NCBI GenBank assembly: GCA_035492775.1
Contig: DATJIW010000094.1
Span: 19,662 to 83,661, forward strand
Length of the DNA stretch: 64,000 nt
Direction: 5' to 3'
Origin: DATJFQ01 sp035492775
Lineage (GTDB): Bacteria > Acidobacteriota > Vicinamibacteria > Vicinamibacterales > 2-12-FULL-66-21
Position numbers and translations under genes: made by a program. The notes beneath the pieces were generated by a model. That model was not told where the DNA came from and made no database searches. It saw only the letters and a program-made list of their open reading frames with translations. Below, in pieces: positions 7,799-15,889 of this stretch (positions within the stretch are counted from its first letter, which is position 1; each line of letters begins with the position of its first letter).

Positions 7799-10198
7799 CT
7801 ACTGACCGCGCAGAGCCGCGCTCGGATCGATGCGGCTGGCGCGGCGGGCGGGCCACCACGCCGCCTGTACTGCGATCACGGCGAGCAGCGCCGCAGTGCC
7901 GCCGAACGTCAGCGGGTCGACCGGCGATACGCCGAACAAGATCGTCGTAAGAGCGCGGCCCACGAGTACCGCTCCGATCGAACCGGCGACGATGCCAATT
8001 GCCGCCAATCGCACGCCTTCGCGCAGCACGCCGGTGACGAGTTGCGTTGGCGTCGATCCCAGCGCCATGCGCACGGCGAACTCACGCGTCCGGGTCGCGA
8101 CTGCGTACGCCGCCACACTGTATACGCCGAGCGCCGCAAGCACGCCGGCGATGGCCGCGAAGAAACCCACGAGCAGCATATTGAATTTCGGGCTGACCAG
8201 GCGCCGAGCGAACCGCTCGTCCAGCGTCATGATGGCGTTCAGCTGAATATCGGGATTCACAGCGGCGACTCGCGAGCGCAACAGCTGCTGAGCCGGGGCG
8301 CTGGTACCACCAGTGCGCAGAATGAGGTACGCGGCGCCGCGGGGGTACTGCTGGATCGGCCAGTAGATCTCCGGCGGGGTGGCAGCGTTCGGCTCCAACG
8401 GACTGGTATCAGCGACGATGCCGACGATCGTTGCTGGGTGCTGCTCGACGACAACCTGCTGCCCGATCGCATCCTTCCCCGGAAACGCCCTGTCCGCGAG
8501 GGCCTGGTTGACGACCGCGACTGGCGGAGCGCTCGCCGTGTCCGCTGGAGAGAACGCGCGGCCTTTGCGGATGGGAACTCCAAGCGTGGAAAAGTAGTGG
8601 GCATCGATATCGAACCAATTCACGTTGGCGAGGCCTGTCCCCGGCACTCCCGATCGTCCCACCACCTTCAGCTCGCCGGATTCTTCGCCTCCGAACAGAG
8701 GCCCAGCCGACCCGAGTGCCGCGGATTGGATTCCGGGCAGGGTGGCTACGGCTTCGCGAACCCGTTCCATCATTGTTATCGTGGCCTGGGGATCATGTGC
8801 GTTCGGAGGCAGCATCCATGTCGTCGAAAGATTCGACCTCTCAAAACCGGGGTTCCAGCTGGCGAAACGCACGAAGGTGCGCGCGAGCAGTCCGGCACCA
8901 AAGAGCAGCATCAGCGCAAACGCCAGCTGCGCCGCCGTCAATGCGGAGCGAGTTCGCACGTCGGCCGCGGTGCTGCCGCGAAGCCCCTTCAGCGTCGCCG
9001 TGACGTCGGCATTCCAGGCCCGCCTCGCCGGGGCGATACCGAACACGATCGAAATCGCCGCGACAAGAACGAAAGTGAAGAGAACGACTGGCCAGTCGAG
9101 AGTGACTTCCGATAGACGCGGCGTGTCAGCCGGCGCGATCAACACGAACAGCCTCGTCGCCCAGGCGCCGATGAGCAACCCGGCGGCCCCGCCGGCCAGC
9201 GACATCAGCGCGCTTTCTGTGAGCAACTGTGTGACGAGACGGCGGCGTCCTGCACCGACTGCCGTGCGCACCGCCAGTTCCGCCGCCCGCGCGGTCGTGC
9301 GGACGAGGAGGAGTCCGGCCACATTGACGCAAGCAATGAGGAGGACCAGCGCTGCCATTCCGAGGAACAGCCATAACGTCGCCGAGTAGTCGCCGACGAG
9401 GTGTTCACGGAAGTCGATCGACTGAAATCCCCAGTCCTTGTTCGATTCGGGGTAGGCGGCCGCCAGTTGCGCGCGGATCACGGCCATCTCCGACATGAAC
9501 TGTGTGCGGGTCACGCCGGGTGCCAGCCGCCCGATCGCCACGAATCCGCGCCAGCTGCGTTTCGTGACGTCGTCGATGCTCGCCGTGAGCGGTTTCCACA
9601 CGTCGACGTCGGCGAACGTATCCGGCAGCCAGACGCGGGCTGGAAGCACGCCAATTACGGTGAAGGGTGTGCGGTCGAGGACGATGGACCGCCCGACCGC
9701 AGCCGGATCGCTGCCGAGATGTTCCACCCAGAATGTGTGGCTGATGATCGCGACGTGGTTCGCGCCCGTTTCAAGATCCCTCTCTTCCAATCTTCGACCG
9801 AGCGACGGCTTCACCTGGAGCACGTCGAAGAATCCTGGCGATGCGATGCCGCCCCTGACGCCGTAACTCACGGCCCCATCGCGCGCGACGAACGATTCGT
9901 TCCGTGCGACACCCGCGTTCTCGAGCGTCCGAGCCTGGCGACGCCAGTCTTCAACGTTCGCCGGCGAGGAACCGCACCAACCGGCGGGGAGGGAAGGGTT
10001 CGTTTCGCACAGTGAGACCACGCGAGACGAACCGCCGAAGGGCAGCGGTTGAAGGACGATGCTGTGCAGCGTCGCGAACACTGCCGTGATCGCACCGATT
10101 GCGAGCGCGATCGTCGCCATGACCGGCAAGGTGAAGCCGGGTGCCTTGACGAGCATCCGGGTGGTGTAGCGGATATCGGTCCTGATGTCTTCGAGCAT
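7799..10198 (-). CDS. ADOP-type duplicated permease, short form
   Basis: A second duplicated permease of 799 residues, convergent with the first. It begins with MLEDIRTDIRYTTRMLVKAPGFTL, so it lacks the ~75-residue permease prefix domain of its neighbour. The rest follows the same plan: an initial helix, a MacB-like periplasmic core, FtsX helices near 270-385, a second core, and final helices near 675-790 ending RRASRIDPSAALRG, the typical family ending. No ATPase gene is adjacent. It has no PadR partner of its own here, and its start faces the pheA leader region. Confidence 0.9.
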   Translation of the reverse strand: MLEDIRTDIRYTTRMLVKAPGFTLPVMATIALAIGAITAVFATLHSIVLQPLPFGGSSRVVSLCETNPSLPAGWCGSSPANVEDWRRQARTLENAGVARNESFVARDGAVSYGVRGGIASPGFFDVLQVKPSLGRRLEERDLETGANHVAIISHTFWVEHLGSDPAAVGRSIVLDRTPFTVIGVLPARVWLPDTFADVDVWKPLTASIDDVTKRSWRGFVAIGRLAPGVTRTQFMSEMAVIRAQLAAAYPESNKDWGFQSIDFREHLVGDYSATLWLFLGMAALVLLIACVNVAGLLLVRTTARAAELAVRTAVGAGRRRLVTQLLTESALMSLAGGAAGLLIGAWATRLFVLIAPADTPRLSEVTLDWPVVLFTFVLVAAISIVFGIAPARRAWNADVTATLKGLRGSTAADVRTRSALTAAQLAFALMLLFGAGLLARTFVRFASWNPGFERSNLSTTWMLPPNAHDPQATITMMERVREAVATLPGIQSAALGSAGPLFGGEESGELKVVGRSGVPGTGLANVNWFDIDAHYFSTLGVPIRKGRAFSPADTASAPPVAVVNQALADRAFPGKDAIGQQVVVEQHPATIVGIVADTSPLEPNAATPPEIYWPIQQYPRGAAYLILRTGGTSAPAQQLLRSRVAAVNPDIQLNAIMTLDERFARRLVSPKFNMLLVGFFAAIAGVLAALGVYSVAAYAVATRTREFAVRMALGSTPTQLVTGVLREGVRLAAIGIVAGSIGAVLVGRALTTILFGVSPVDPLTFGGTAALLAVIAVQAAWWPARRASRIDPSAALRGQ

Positions 10199-10263
10199 GG
10201 CCGCCTGTCTTTCCCCTGATGCGCACGAACCGTTCGATTGCTGTTGGCGCGAGTGCCCGCCGC

Positions 10264-10293
10264 TTGACTCGACTGCCCCGCCTTCCTTAGGCT
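10264..10293 (+). promoter_or_regulatory. pheA: Predicted promoter for the pheA leader
   Basis: TTGACT (10264-10269) and TAGGCT (10288-10293) are spaced by 18 nt, matching 5/6 and 3/6 sigma-70 positions. Transcription would start near 10300, two bases before an ATG that opens the leader ORF, so the leader peptide could be translated from an almost leaderless mRNA. Confidence 0.45.
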
Positions 10294-10301
10294 ATCCGTG
10301 C

Positions 10302-10415
10302 ATGTCAGGACAGGTCCGCGCCGTACTAGTCTTATCCGGGTCGCGACGGCCCGCGTCTGGGCGTGTGCTGTTTTGCGCCGCTTTCTCCTTTACCTCCTCG
10401 AACGAGGCGGGCTGA
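10302..10415 (+). CDS. pheL: pheA leader peptide (attenuation)
   Basis: An ORF of 37 codons whose last 16 codons read VLFCAAFSFTSSNEAG, with Phe codons at 10371, 10383 and 10389. The stop TGA at 10413-10415 begins at the last base of the attenuator segment 2 (10404-10413). A ribosome stalled at the last Phe codon would leave that segment free. One that reaches the stop would cover it. This is the standard behaviour of a Phe leader peptide. A GTG at 10365 would give a 16-residue version; neither start has a strong ribosome site. The name pheL is by analogy with enterobacteria. Confidence 0.65.
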   Translation: MSGQVRAVLVLSGSRRPASGRVLFCAAFSFTSSNEAG

Positions 10416-10454
10416 GCGGCATCCGACGATCGTCGCCATTCATGAGCCCGCCTC
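10404..10454 (+). promoter_or_regulatory. pheA: pheA attenuator: antiterminator stem
   Basis: GAGGCGGGCT (10404-10413) is perfectly complementary over 10 bp to AGCCCGCCTC (10445-10454), with a 31-nt loop. The 3' arm is also the 5' arm of the downstream terminator, so the two structures exclude each other. The 5' arm overlaps the last codons of the leader peptide. The expected logic is that low charged tRNA-Phe stalls the ribosome upstream, this stem forms and pheA is transcribed. Confidence 0.75.
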
Positions 10455-10475
10455 CGAAGGGAGCGCGGGCTTTTT
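10445..10475 (+). terminator. pheA: pheA attenuator: intrinsic terminator
   Basis: AGCCCGC (10445-10451) pairs with GCGGGCT (10465-10471), and CTCC/GGAG (10452-10455, 10460-10463) continues the stem across a one-base bulge to a GAAG loop. TTTTT runs from 10471. This is one of the few classical rho-independent terminators in the window, and it lies between the leader peptide stop and the pheA start. Confidence 0.85.
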
Positions 10476-10496
10476 CGTTTCCATGGGGAAAAATTC

Positions 10497-11351
10497 ATGT
10501 CCACTGCTGACGAACGAGGCACACCGTACGATGCCTGTTACCAGGGACGCCCCGGCGCCTACAGTGAGTCGGCGGCGCGCAGCCTCCTCGGCGCCGCTGC
10601 CGCCCTTCTGCCGTGCGACACGCTTGAGGACACCTTCGACGCGCTCGCGAGCCGCCGCGCGACGCACGCCGTGGTGCCCGTCGAAAACACGCTCGCCGGA
10701 ACGGTCACCAAGACCTACGATCTGCTTCTCGAACACGACCTGCGCGTCGTCGGCGAACACGTCCAGCATATCGACCACGTGCTCATCGGCCGTCGCGGAG
10801 CCACGATCGAGGGGCTGCGACGAACGCTGTCCCATCCGGTGGCGCTGGCGCAATGCGAACTGTTCTTCCGCCGTCATCCACAGATCGTGCCGGTGCCCGT
10901 TTTCGACACGGCTGGCGCTGTACCGCTGGCACTCGAAGACGTCGACGGTGCTACGGCGGCTGTCGCGAGCCGCGACGCCGCCCGCCTGTACGACGGCGCC
11001 ATCCTGAGCGAGCACCTGCAGGATCATCCGGAGAATTTCACGCGATTCCTGCTCTTGCGCGCGGATCGAGCCGCGGCCGAGGCCGTCCATCCTTCGAAAA
11101 CCATCATTGCGCTGCGCCTCAGCAACGCGCCCGGAGCCCTGTGGGCGGCACTCGAGCCGTTTGCAAGGGAAGGGATTAACCTCACGAAAATCGAGAGCCG
11201 CCCGGTTGCCGGCCGGCCGTTTGAATACGCGTTCATCCTGGAATTCCAGAACGACCGCGCAAGCGCGGCGGTCGCGGTCGTACTTCAGGAGCTCGAACAG
11301 CGGACGAGGTGGATGCGCGTGGTGGGCACGTTCCCTGCGCCGCACGCCTGA
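10497..11351 (+). CDS. pheA: Prephenate dehydratase
   Basis: Converts prephenate to phenylpyruvate in phenylalanine synthesis. The 284-residue protein has the PDT domain (GRPGAYSESAA near residue 15, VVPVENTLAGTV near 61, TRFLLL near 184) and a C-terminal ACT domain for allosteric phenylalanine binding (LSNAPGALWAALEPF, then KIESRPVAGRPFEYAF). No chorismate mutase domain is fused, so this is the monofunctional type. The ATG at 10497 follows a GGGGA-like ribosome site. Expression is probably controlled by the upstream Phe leader peptide and terminator, in addition to ACT-domain feedback. Confidence 0.95.
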   Translation: MSTADERGTPYDACYQGRPGAYSESAARSLLGAAAALLPCDTLEDTFDALASRRATHAVVPVENTLAGTVTKTYDLLLEHDLRVVGEHVQHIDHVLIGRRGATIEGLRRTLSHPVALAQCELFFRRHPQIVPVPVFDTAGAVPLALEDVDGATAAVASRDAARLYDGAILSEHLQDHPENFTRFLLLRADRAAAEAVHPSKTIIALRLSNAPGALWAALEPFAREGINLTKIESRPVAGRPFEYAFILEFQNDRASAAVAVVLQELEQRTRWMRVVGTFPAPHA

Positions 11352-11504
11352 TGGAACCGGGGGCAGGTATTGTGCACGTACGACAATGACGCGAACTCGC
11401 CGGTCATTCCATCGAAAGCCAGCCGCGTCACCCGCCCGCGTGATCCCCACGGATGAAGAAATTCATGATCGCGCGGCGGCCTTTCCGCTGGCGCATTCGA
11501 ACAA

Positions 11505-13871
11505 ATGCTCATGCCGATTGATCAGGAACGTCTTTCTCGCATCGACGCGTATTGGCGGGCGGCGAACTACCTGTCCGTCGGCCAGATTTACCTGCTCGAC
11601 AATCCGCTGCTGCGCGAGCCGCTGCTGCCCGGGCACATCAAGCCCCGCCTCCTCGGACATTGGGGAACCACGCCGGGGCAGAATTTCGTGTATGCGCATC
11701 TGAACCGCGCGATCGTCGACTACGACCTCGACATGATCTTCATTTCCGGGCCGGGCCATGGCGGCCCGGCGGTCGTGGCGAACACGTACCTCGAAGGCAG
11801 TTACAGCGAGATCTATCCGTCAATCAGCGAAGACGAAGCAGGGCTGAAGGCGCTGTTTCGCCAGTTCTCCTTCCCCGGCGGCATCCCCAGTCACGCGGCG
11901 CCGGAGACGCCGGGCAGCATCCACGAAGGAGGAGAACTCGGGTATTCCCTGAGCCACGCGTTCGGGGCTGTGTTCGACAACCCCAATCTGATTGCAGCGT
12001 GCGTCGTCGGCGATGGCGAGGCGGAAACCGGTCCGCTGGCCACCGCCTGGCATTCGAACAAGTTCCTCAGTCCGGTCACCGACGGCGTCGTCCTGCCGAT
12101 TCTTCACCTGAACGGCTACAAGATTGCGAATCCGACCGTACTCGCGCGGATCCCCCGCGCGACGCTCGCGCAGCTTCTCCGCGGATATGGATGGGCGCCC
12201 CAGTTCGTGGAAGGTGATGATCCGGCCGCGATGCACCGGCTGATGGCGGAGACGCTCGACCTCGCGATCGCAGAGATCCGAGGCATCCAGAGCGCCGCGC
12301 GCGGAACGCGTACGGCACACGTCGCCGAGTGGCCGATGATCGTCCTCGCCAGTCCGAAGGGGTGGACGGGTCCCAAGGTGGTCGACGGGCAGCAGATCGA
12401 AGGTACATTCCGGTCGCACCAGGTGCCGCTCGCCGACCCCAAGCACAACCCGGAGCACCTCCGCATTCTCGACCAGTGGCTGCGCAGCTATCGTCCCGAG
12501 CAACTTTTCGATGGCGAGGGGCGATTCAGGCGGGAGCTGGCGGCAGAAGCCCCGCGCGGGGAGCGCCGCATGGGCGCCAACCCGCACGCAAACGGCGGCA
12601 TTCTCCTGCGCGATCTCGTGCTGCCGGATTTCCGCGGTTACGCCGTTGCCGTTGTCGAACCTGGCCGCGTGGACGGCGAGGACACCCGCGTTCTCGGACA
12701 TTTTCTGCGCGACGTCATCTCGATGAACGCGGAACACCGCAACTTCAGGATCTTCGGACCCGACGAAACCGTATCGAACCGGCTCGATGCGGTGTTCGAG
12801 GCGACCGCCCGCCAGTGGCAGGCCGAGCTCGAGCCCGTCGACGAATGGCTCGCCCGCGACGGGCGCGTCATGGAGATGCTCAGCGAGCACCAATGTCAGG
12901 GCTGGCTCGAGGGCTATCTGCTGACCGGCCGCCACGGCCTGTTCAACACCTACGAAGCCTTCACGCACATCGTCGATTCGATGTTCAACCAGCATGCGAA
13001 ATGGCTGAAGGTGACGCGCCGGCTGCCCTGGCGCCGACCTATCGCGTCATTCAACTATCTTCTGGCCAGCCACGTCTGGCGGCAGGACCACAACGGGTTC
13101 ACGCATCAGGATCCAGGCTTCATCGATCACGCCGTCAACAAGAAGGCCGAGATCGTCCGCGTGTATCTACCGCCCGACGCGAACTGTCTGTTGAGCGTGA
13201 TGGATCACTGTCTGCGCAGCCGGAACTACGTGAACATCGTCGTCGCCGGCAAACACGCGGCGCCGCAGTGGCTGTCCATGGACGCCGCCGTCAGGCATTG
13301 CACGGAAGGGATTGGGATCTGGCCCTGGGCCAGCAACGATCGCGGTGGGGAGCCCGACATCGTGATGGCCGCCGCCGGGGATGTGCCGACGCTCGAGATG
13401 CTTGCGGCCATTGCGCTGCTGCGGGAGCAGTTGCCGGCGGTGAAGATCAGATTCGTGAACGTCGTTGATTTGATGAAGCTGCAGCCGGCGAGCGAGCATC
13501 CTCACGGACTGAGCGACACTGATTTCGATCAGCTGTTCACGAAAGAGAAACCAATCATTTTCGCCTATCACGGCTATCCATGGCTGATTCACCGGCTCAC
13601 GTATCGCCGCACCAACCACGACAACCTGCACGTGCGCGGATACAAGGAAGAGGGCACGATTACGACGCCCTTCGACATGGCGGTCCTGAACGACATGGAC
13701 CGTTTCCATCTCGCCGCCGACGCGATCGATCGTCTGCCACAGCTCGGCGCGAGCGCGGCATACGCGAAGCAGATGCTTGCCGACCAGTTGACGGAGCATC
13801 GGCGATACATCCGTGAGCACGGACAGGATATGCCCTCGATTCGCAACTGGCGGTGGAACAGCCTCCGGTGA
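11505..13871 (+). CDS. xfp: Phosphoketolase
   Basis: Thiamine-diphosphate enzyme of 788 residues that cleaves xylulose 5-phosphate and/or fructose 6-phosphate with phosphate, giving acetyl phosphate. Family signatures are GHGGPAVVANTYLEGSYSE near residue 88, SFPGGIPSH near 126, the ThDP site GDGEAETGPLATAWHSNK near 168 and HLNGYKIANPTVLAR near 202. The length is normal. ATG 11505 and ATG 11511 are both possible starts. The 153-nt gap after pheA suggests its own promoter, which I could not identify. No acetate kinase or phosphotransacetylase gene is adjacent. Confidence 0.95.
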   Translation: MLMPIDQERLSRIDAYWRAANYLSVGQIYLLDNPLLREPLLPGHIKPRLLGHWGTTPGQNFVYAHLNRAIVDYDLDMIFISGPGHGGPAVVANTYLEGSYSEIYPSISEDEAGLKALFRQFSFPGGIPSHAAPETPGSIHEGGELGYSLSHAFGAVFDNPNLIAACVVGDGEAETGPLATAWHSNKFLSPVTDGVVLPILHLNGYKIANPTVLARIPRATLAQLLRGYGWAPQFVEGDDPAAMHRLMAETLDLAIAEIRGIQSAARGTRTAHVAEWPMIVLASPKGWTGPKVVDGQQIEGTFRSHQVPLADPKHNPEHLRILDQWLRSYRPEQLFDGEGRFRRELAAEAPRGERRMGANPHANGGILLRDLVLPDFRGYAVAVVEPGRVDGEDTRVLGHFLRDVISMNAEHRNFRIFGPDETVSNRLDAVFEATARQWQAELEPVDEWLARDGRVMEMLSEHQCQGWLEGYLLTGRHGLFNTYEAFTHIVDSMFNQHAKWLKVTRRLPWRRPIASFNYLLASHVWRQDHNGFTHQDPGFIDHAVNKKAEIVRVYLPPDANCLLSVMDHCLRSRNYVNIVVAGKHAAPQWLSMDAAVRHCTEGIGIWPWASNDRGGEPDIVMAAAGDVPTLEMLAAIALLREQLPAVKIRFVNVVDLMKLQPASEHPHGLSDTDFDQLFTKEKPIIFAYHGYPWLIHRLTYRRTNHDNLHVRGYKEEGTITTPFDMAVLNDMDRFHLAADAIDRLPQLGASAAYAKQMLADQLTEHRRYIREHGQDMPSIRNWRWNSLR

Positions 13872-13903
13872 ACGTGCGGTGACGCGCGCGGGATCGATTC
13901 CGG

Positions 13904-13909
13904 TACACT
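13904..13909 (+). promoter_or_regulatory. -10 element of a probable leaderless promoter
   Basis: TACACT starts exactly 12 nt before the GTG start of the MFS gene, so transcription would begin at the start codon. The same 12-nt spacing occurs before the gene at 49984. The -35 region is weak. Confidence 0.4.
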
Positions 13910-13915
13910 TCGGCC

Positions 13916-15280
13916 GTGTCCGACCGCCGGTCCGTCGCCGCACGTCTCGATGACCTTCCGATCACTTCCACGCACCGGCTGATCATCGCGGTTGCCGGGG
14001 TCGGAACCTTCTTCGACCTTTTTGACATCTTCCTGGCGGGCGTTCTCGGGACGGTGCTCACCGAGCAGTTTCATCTCAGTCGGGTCGCACTGCCGGCAGT
14101 GCTCGGCTCGGGCTTTCTTGGAATGTTCGTCGGCGCCGTCTCGTTCGGCCATCTTGCCGATCGCGTCGGTCGCCGACGGGCGTTCCTCGTGACGCTGGGC
14201 GTGTACTCGGTATTCACTTTTGCCGGCGCGTTTGCGACGAACGTCACGATGGTGATCGCCATGCGGTTCGCGGCCGGGATCGGCATCGGCGCCGAGCCGC
14301 CGCTGGTCGACTCGTATCTCGGGGAGATGCTTCCACCCCGCGATCGCGGACGGTACACGGCAGTCGCATACACGTTCGGCTTTTGCGCCGTACCGATCGT
14401 CGGCCTGCTCGCGCGTATCCTGGTCCCTATCTCGCCGTTCGGTATTGCCGGTTGGCGCTGGCTTTTCGTGGCGGGAAGTCTCGGGGCCCTCATCGTGTGG
14501 GTGCTTCGCCGTCGATTGCCCGAGTCGCCGCGCTGGCTCGAATCCGCCGGCCGCCATCGTGAAGCAGATGCCATCACGACCGCGCTCGAAGCGGAGGCAT
14601 CGCGGCCCGATGGTCCTGCGACAGGCGACAGTCCACTGTTTTCGTCAGCAGCGAATCCGGGATGGCTGGCGCTCTTCGGACCCGAGTACCGCGGCAGGAC
14701 GATTGTCCTTTGCGTGTTTCACTTGTTCCAGACGGTGGGGTATTACGGATTCGGCACGCTCGTGCCGCTCGTCCTCGCAGCAAAGGGGTTCACGGTCATC
14801 CATTCGCTGACGTACACGACGATCGTCCTTCTGGGGTATCCGGTCGGCTCCGCTGCATCAATTGTGGTCGTGGAGCGCGTCGATCGGCGCTGGTTGATCG
14901 TCTCCGGAGCCGTCTTGATGGCGTTGTTCGGTCTCGCGCTCGGGGTCGCCGCGTCGCCCGGTTGGATCGTGCTCTGGGGCTTCAGCTACACCGTCGTCAG
15001 CAATCTCTTCTCGAATGCCTTTCACGTGTTTCAGGCGGAGATCTTTCCGACGTTCATCCGGACGACGGCGGCTGGAACGGCATACGCGCTCAGCCGGCTG
15101 TCGAGCGCGGCCATGCCGTTCCTGCTGCTTCCAATTCTGAACCAGCGCGGCGCCCCGACGATGTTCGCCGTCGTCGCGCTCGCGATGGTCATCGTGATTG
15201 CTGACATCGGTCTGTTCGCGCCGTCGACGACGGGACTGGCGCTGGAGCACGTGGCGACCGCGCATCAGCGCGGTTCCTAG
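13916..15280 (+). CDS. MFS transporter, sugar/aromatic-acid porter type
   Basis: A 454-residue major facilitator with about 12 membrane helices. It has the loop 2-3 motif GHLADRVGRRRAFLVTLG near residue 80, the central PESPRWLESAGRHREAD motif typical of sugar-porter and aromatic-acid/H+ symporter subfamilies near residue 202, and the charged helix 8-9 loop VERVDRRW. The substrate cannot be read from sequence. The start is GTG 12 nt after a -10 element, consistent with a leaderless transcript. It is followed by convergent genes. Confidence 0.88.
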   Translation: MSDRRSVAARLDDLPITSTHRLIIAVAGVGTFFDLFDIFLAGVLGTVLTEQFHLSRVALPAVLGSGFLGMFVGAVSFGHLADRVGRRRAFLVTLGVYSVFTFAGAFATNVTMVIAMRFAAGIGIGAEPPLVDSYLGEMLPPRDRGRYTAVAYTFGFCAVPIVGLLARILVPISPFGIAGWRWLFVAGSLGALIVWVLRRRLPESPRWLESAGRHREADAITTALEAEASRPDGPATGDSPLFSSAANPGWLALFGPEYRGRTIVLCVFHLFQTVGYYGFGTLVPLVLAAKGFTVIHSLTYTTIVLLGYPVGSAASIVVVERVDRRWLIVSGAVLMALFGLALGVAASPGWIVLWGFSYTVVSNLFSNAFHVFQAEIFPTFIRTTAAGTAYALSRLSSAAMPFLLLPILNQRGAPTMFAVVALAMVIVIADIGLFAPSTTGLALEHVATAHQRGS

Positions 15281-15349
15281 TCGAATCGATTGCCCGTGGC
15301 CGTCGCGCAACCGATCAAGAGCAGATTGCCAGCTTCGTCGAAGCGGCAC

Positions 15350-15868
15350 TCAGTCGAACTCGACCCGCGGAGCCGGTTGATCCGCACCCGCGCGGCCGGC
15401 CGTGATCTCGGCCTTGTAGTAGTTCTCGCCTTTCACGGGCGCGCCCGCGAGCCGCCGCAGGATTGCCAGCTGGCCCACGTGCGTGAGCGCGTCCGCGACC
15501 GGCCCTTGGAAGAGACGTTCGGAAGACGTCCCGAGAGGATCCGGCGCGGCGAGGCGCGCCTCGAAACGCTGCAGTGCGGCGAAGAAGCGGTCGACGTCCG
15601 CCTGCCACTCGCCCGGCGGCGTGACGTGCCAGGTGTGCTCGCCGTTGGCCAGCGAGAGCGCCCAATCGAACAGATCTCCTATGTGCGCGAGGATCTGCCC
15701 CGCCGTTCGCGTCCCCCCGCCTGCGCAGTAAGCACTGAAGCCCTCAGGGGCGTCGCGCAGCACCTTCGAGGCGCGGTACGCCAGCGTCGCAACGCAATGC
15801 CGCAGTAGATCGGAAGATGCGATTGATGAAGATCCCATTGATGAAGATCCCATTGATGAAGATCCCAT
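15350..15868 (-). CDS. DinB-like four-helix protein
   Basis: A 172-residue protein resembling the DinB/YfiT superfamily of metal-dependent thiol transferases: a helical core with TAGQILAHIGDLFDW (His candidate near residue 62) and DALTHVGQLAILRRLAG (His candidate near residue 132), plus GENYYKAEI near the end. The N-terminus is unusual. Three perfect 15-bp repeats encode MGSSS three times, so all available ATG codons lie in the repeat. The remaining core is of normal DinB length. It ends 69 nt from the convergent MFS gene. Confidence 0.65.
   Translation of the reverse strand: MGSSSMGSSSMGSSSIASSDLLRHCVATLAYRASKVLRDAPEGFSAYCAGGGTRTAGQILAHIGDLFDWALSLANGEHTWHVTPPGEWQADVDRFFAALQRFEARLAAPDPLGTSSERLFQGPVADALTHVGQLAILRRLAGAPVKGENYYKAEITAGRAGADQPAPRVEFD
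15809..15868 (-). repeat. 15-bp in-frame tandem repeat carrying the start codon
   Basis: Three identical units (plus-strand TGATGAAGATCCCAT at 15824-15838, 15839-15853 and 15854-15868), preceded by a diverged fourth unit at 15809-15823 (9 of 15 bases match). The unit is five codons long, and each perfect copy supplies an ATG. Copy-number change would add or remove MGSSS without shifting the frame. Confidence 0.9.
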
Positions 15869-15889
15869 TTGATGCTGTCCGAGATCCTG

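Noticed and set aside
11352..11504. Small gene or regulatory RNA between pheA and the phosphoketolase gene
   Set aside because: Only weak inverted repeats (ATTGT/ACAAT) are visible, with no convincing ORF or RNA fold.
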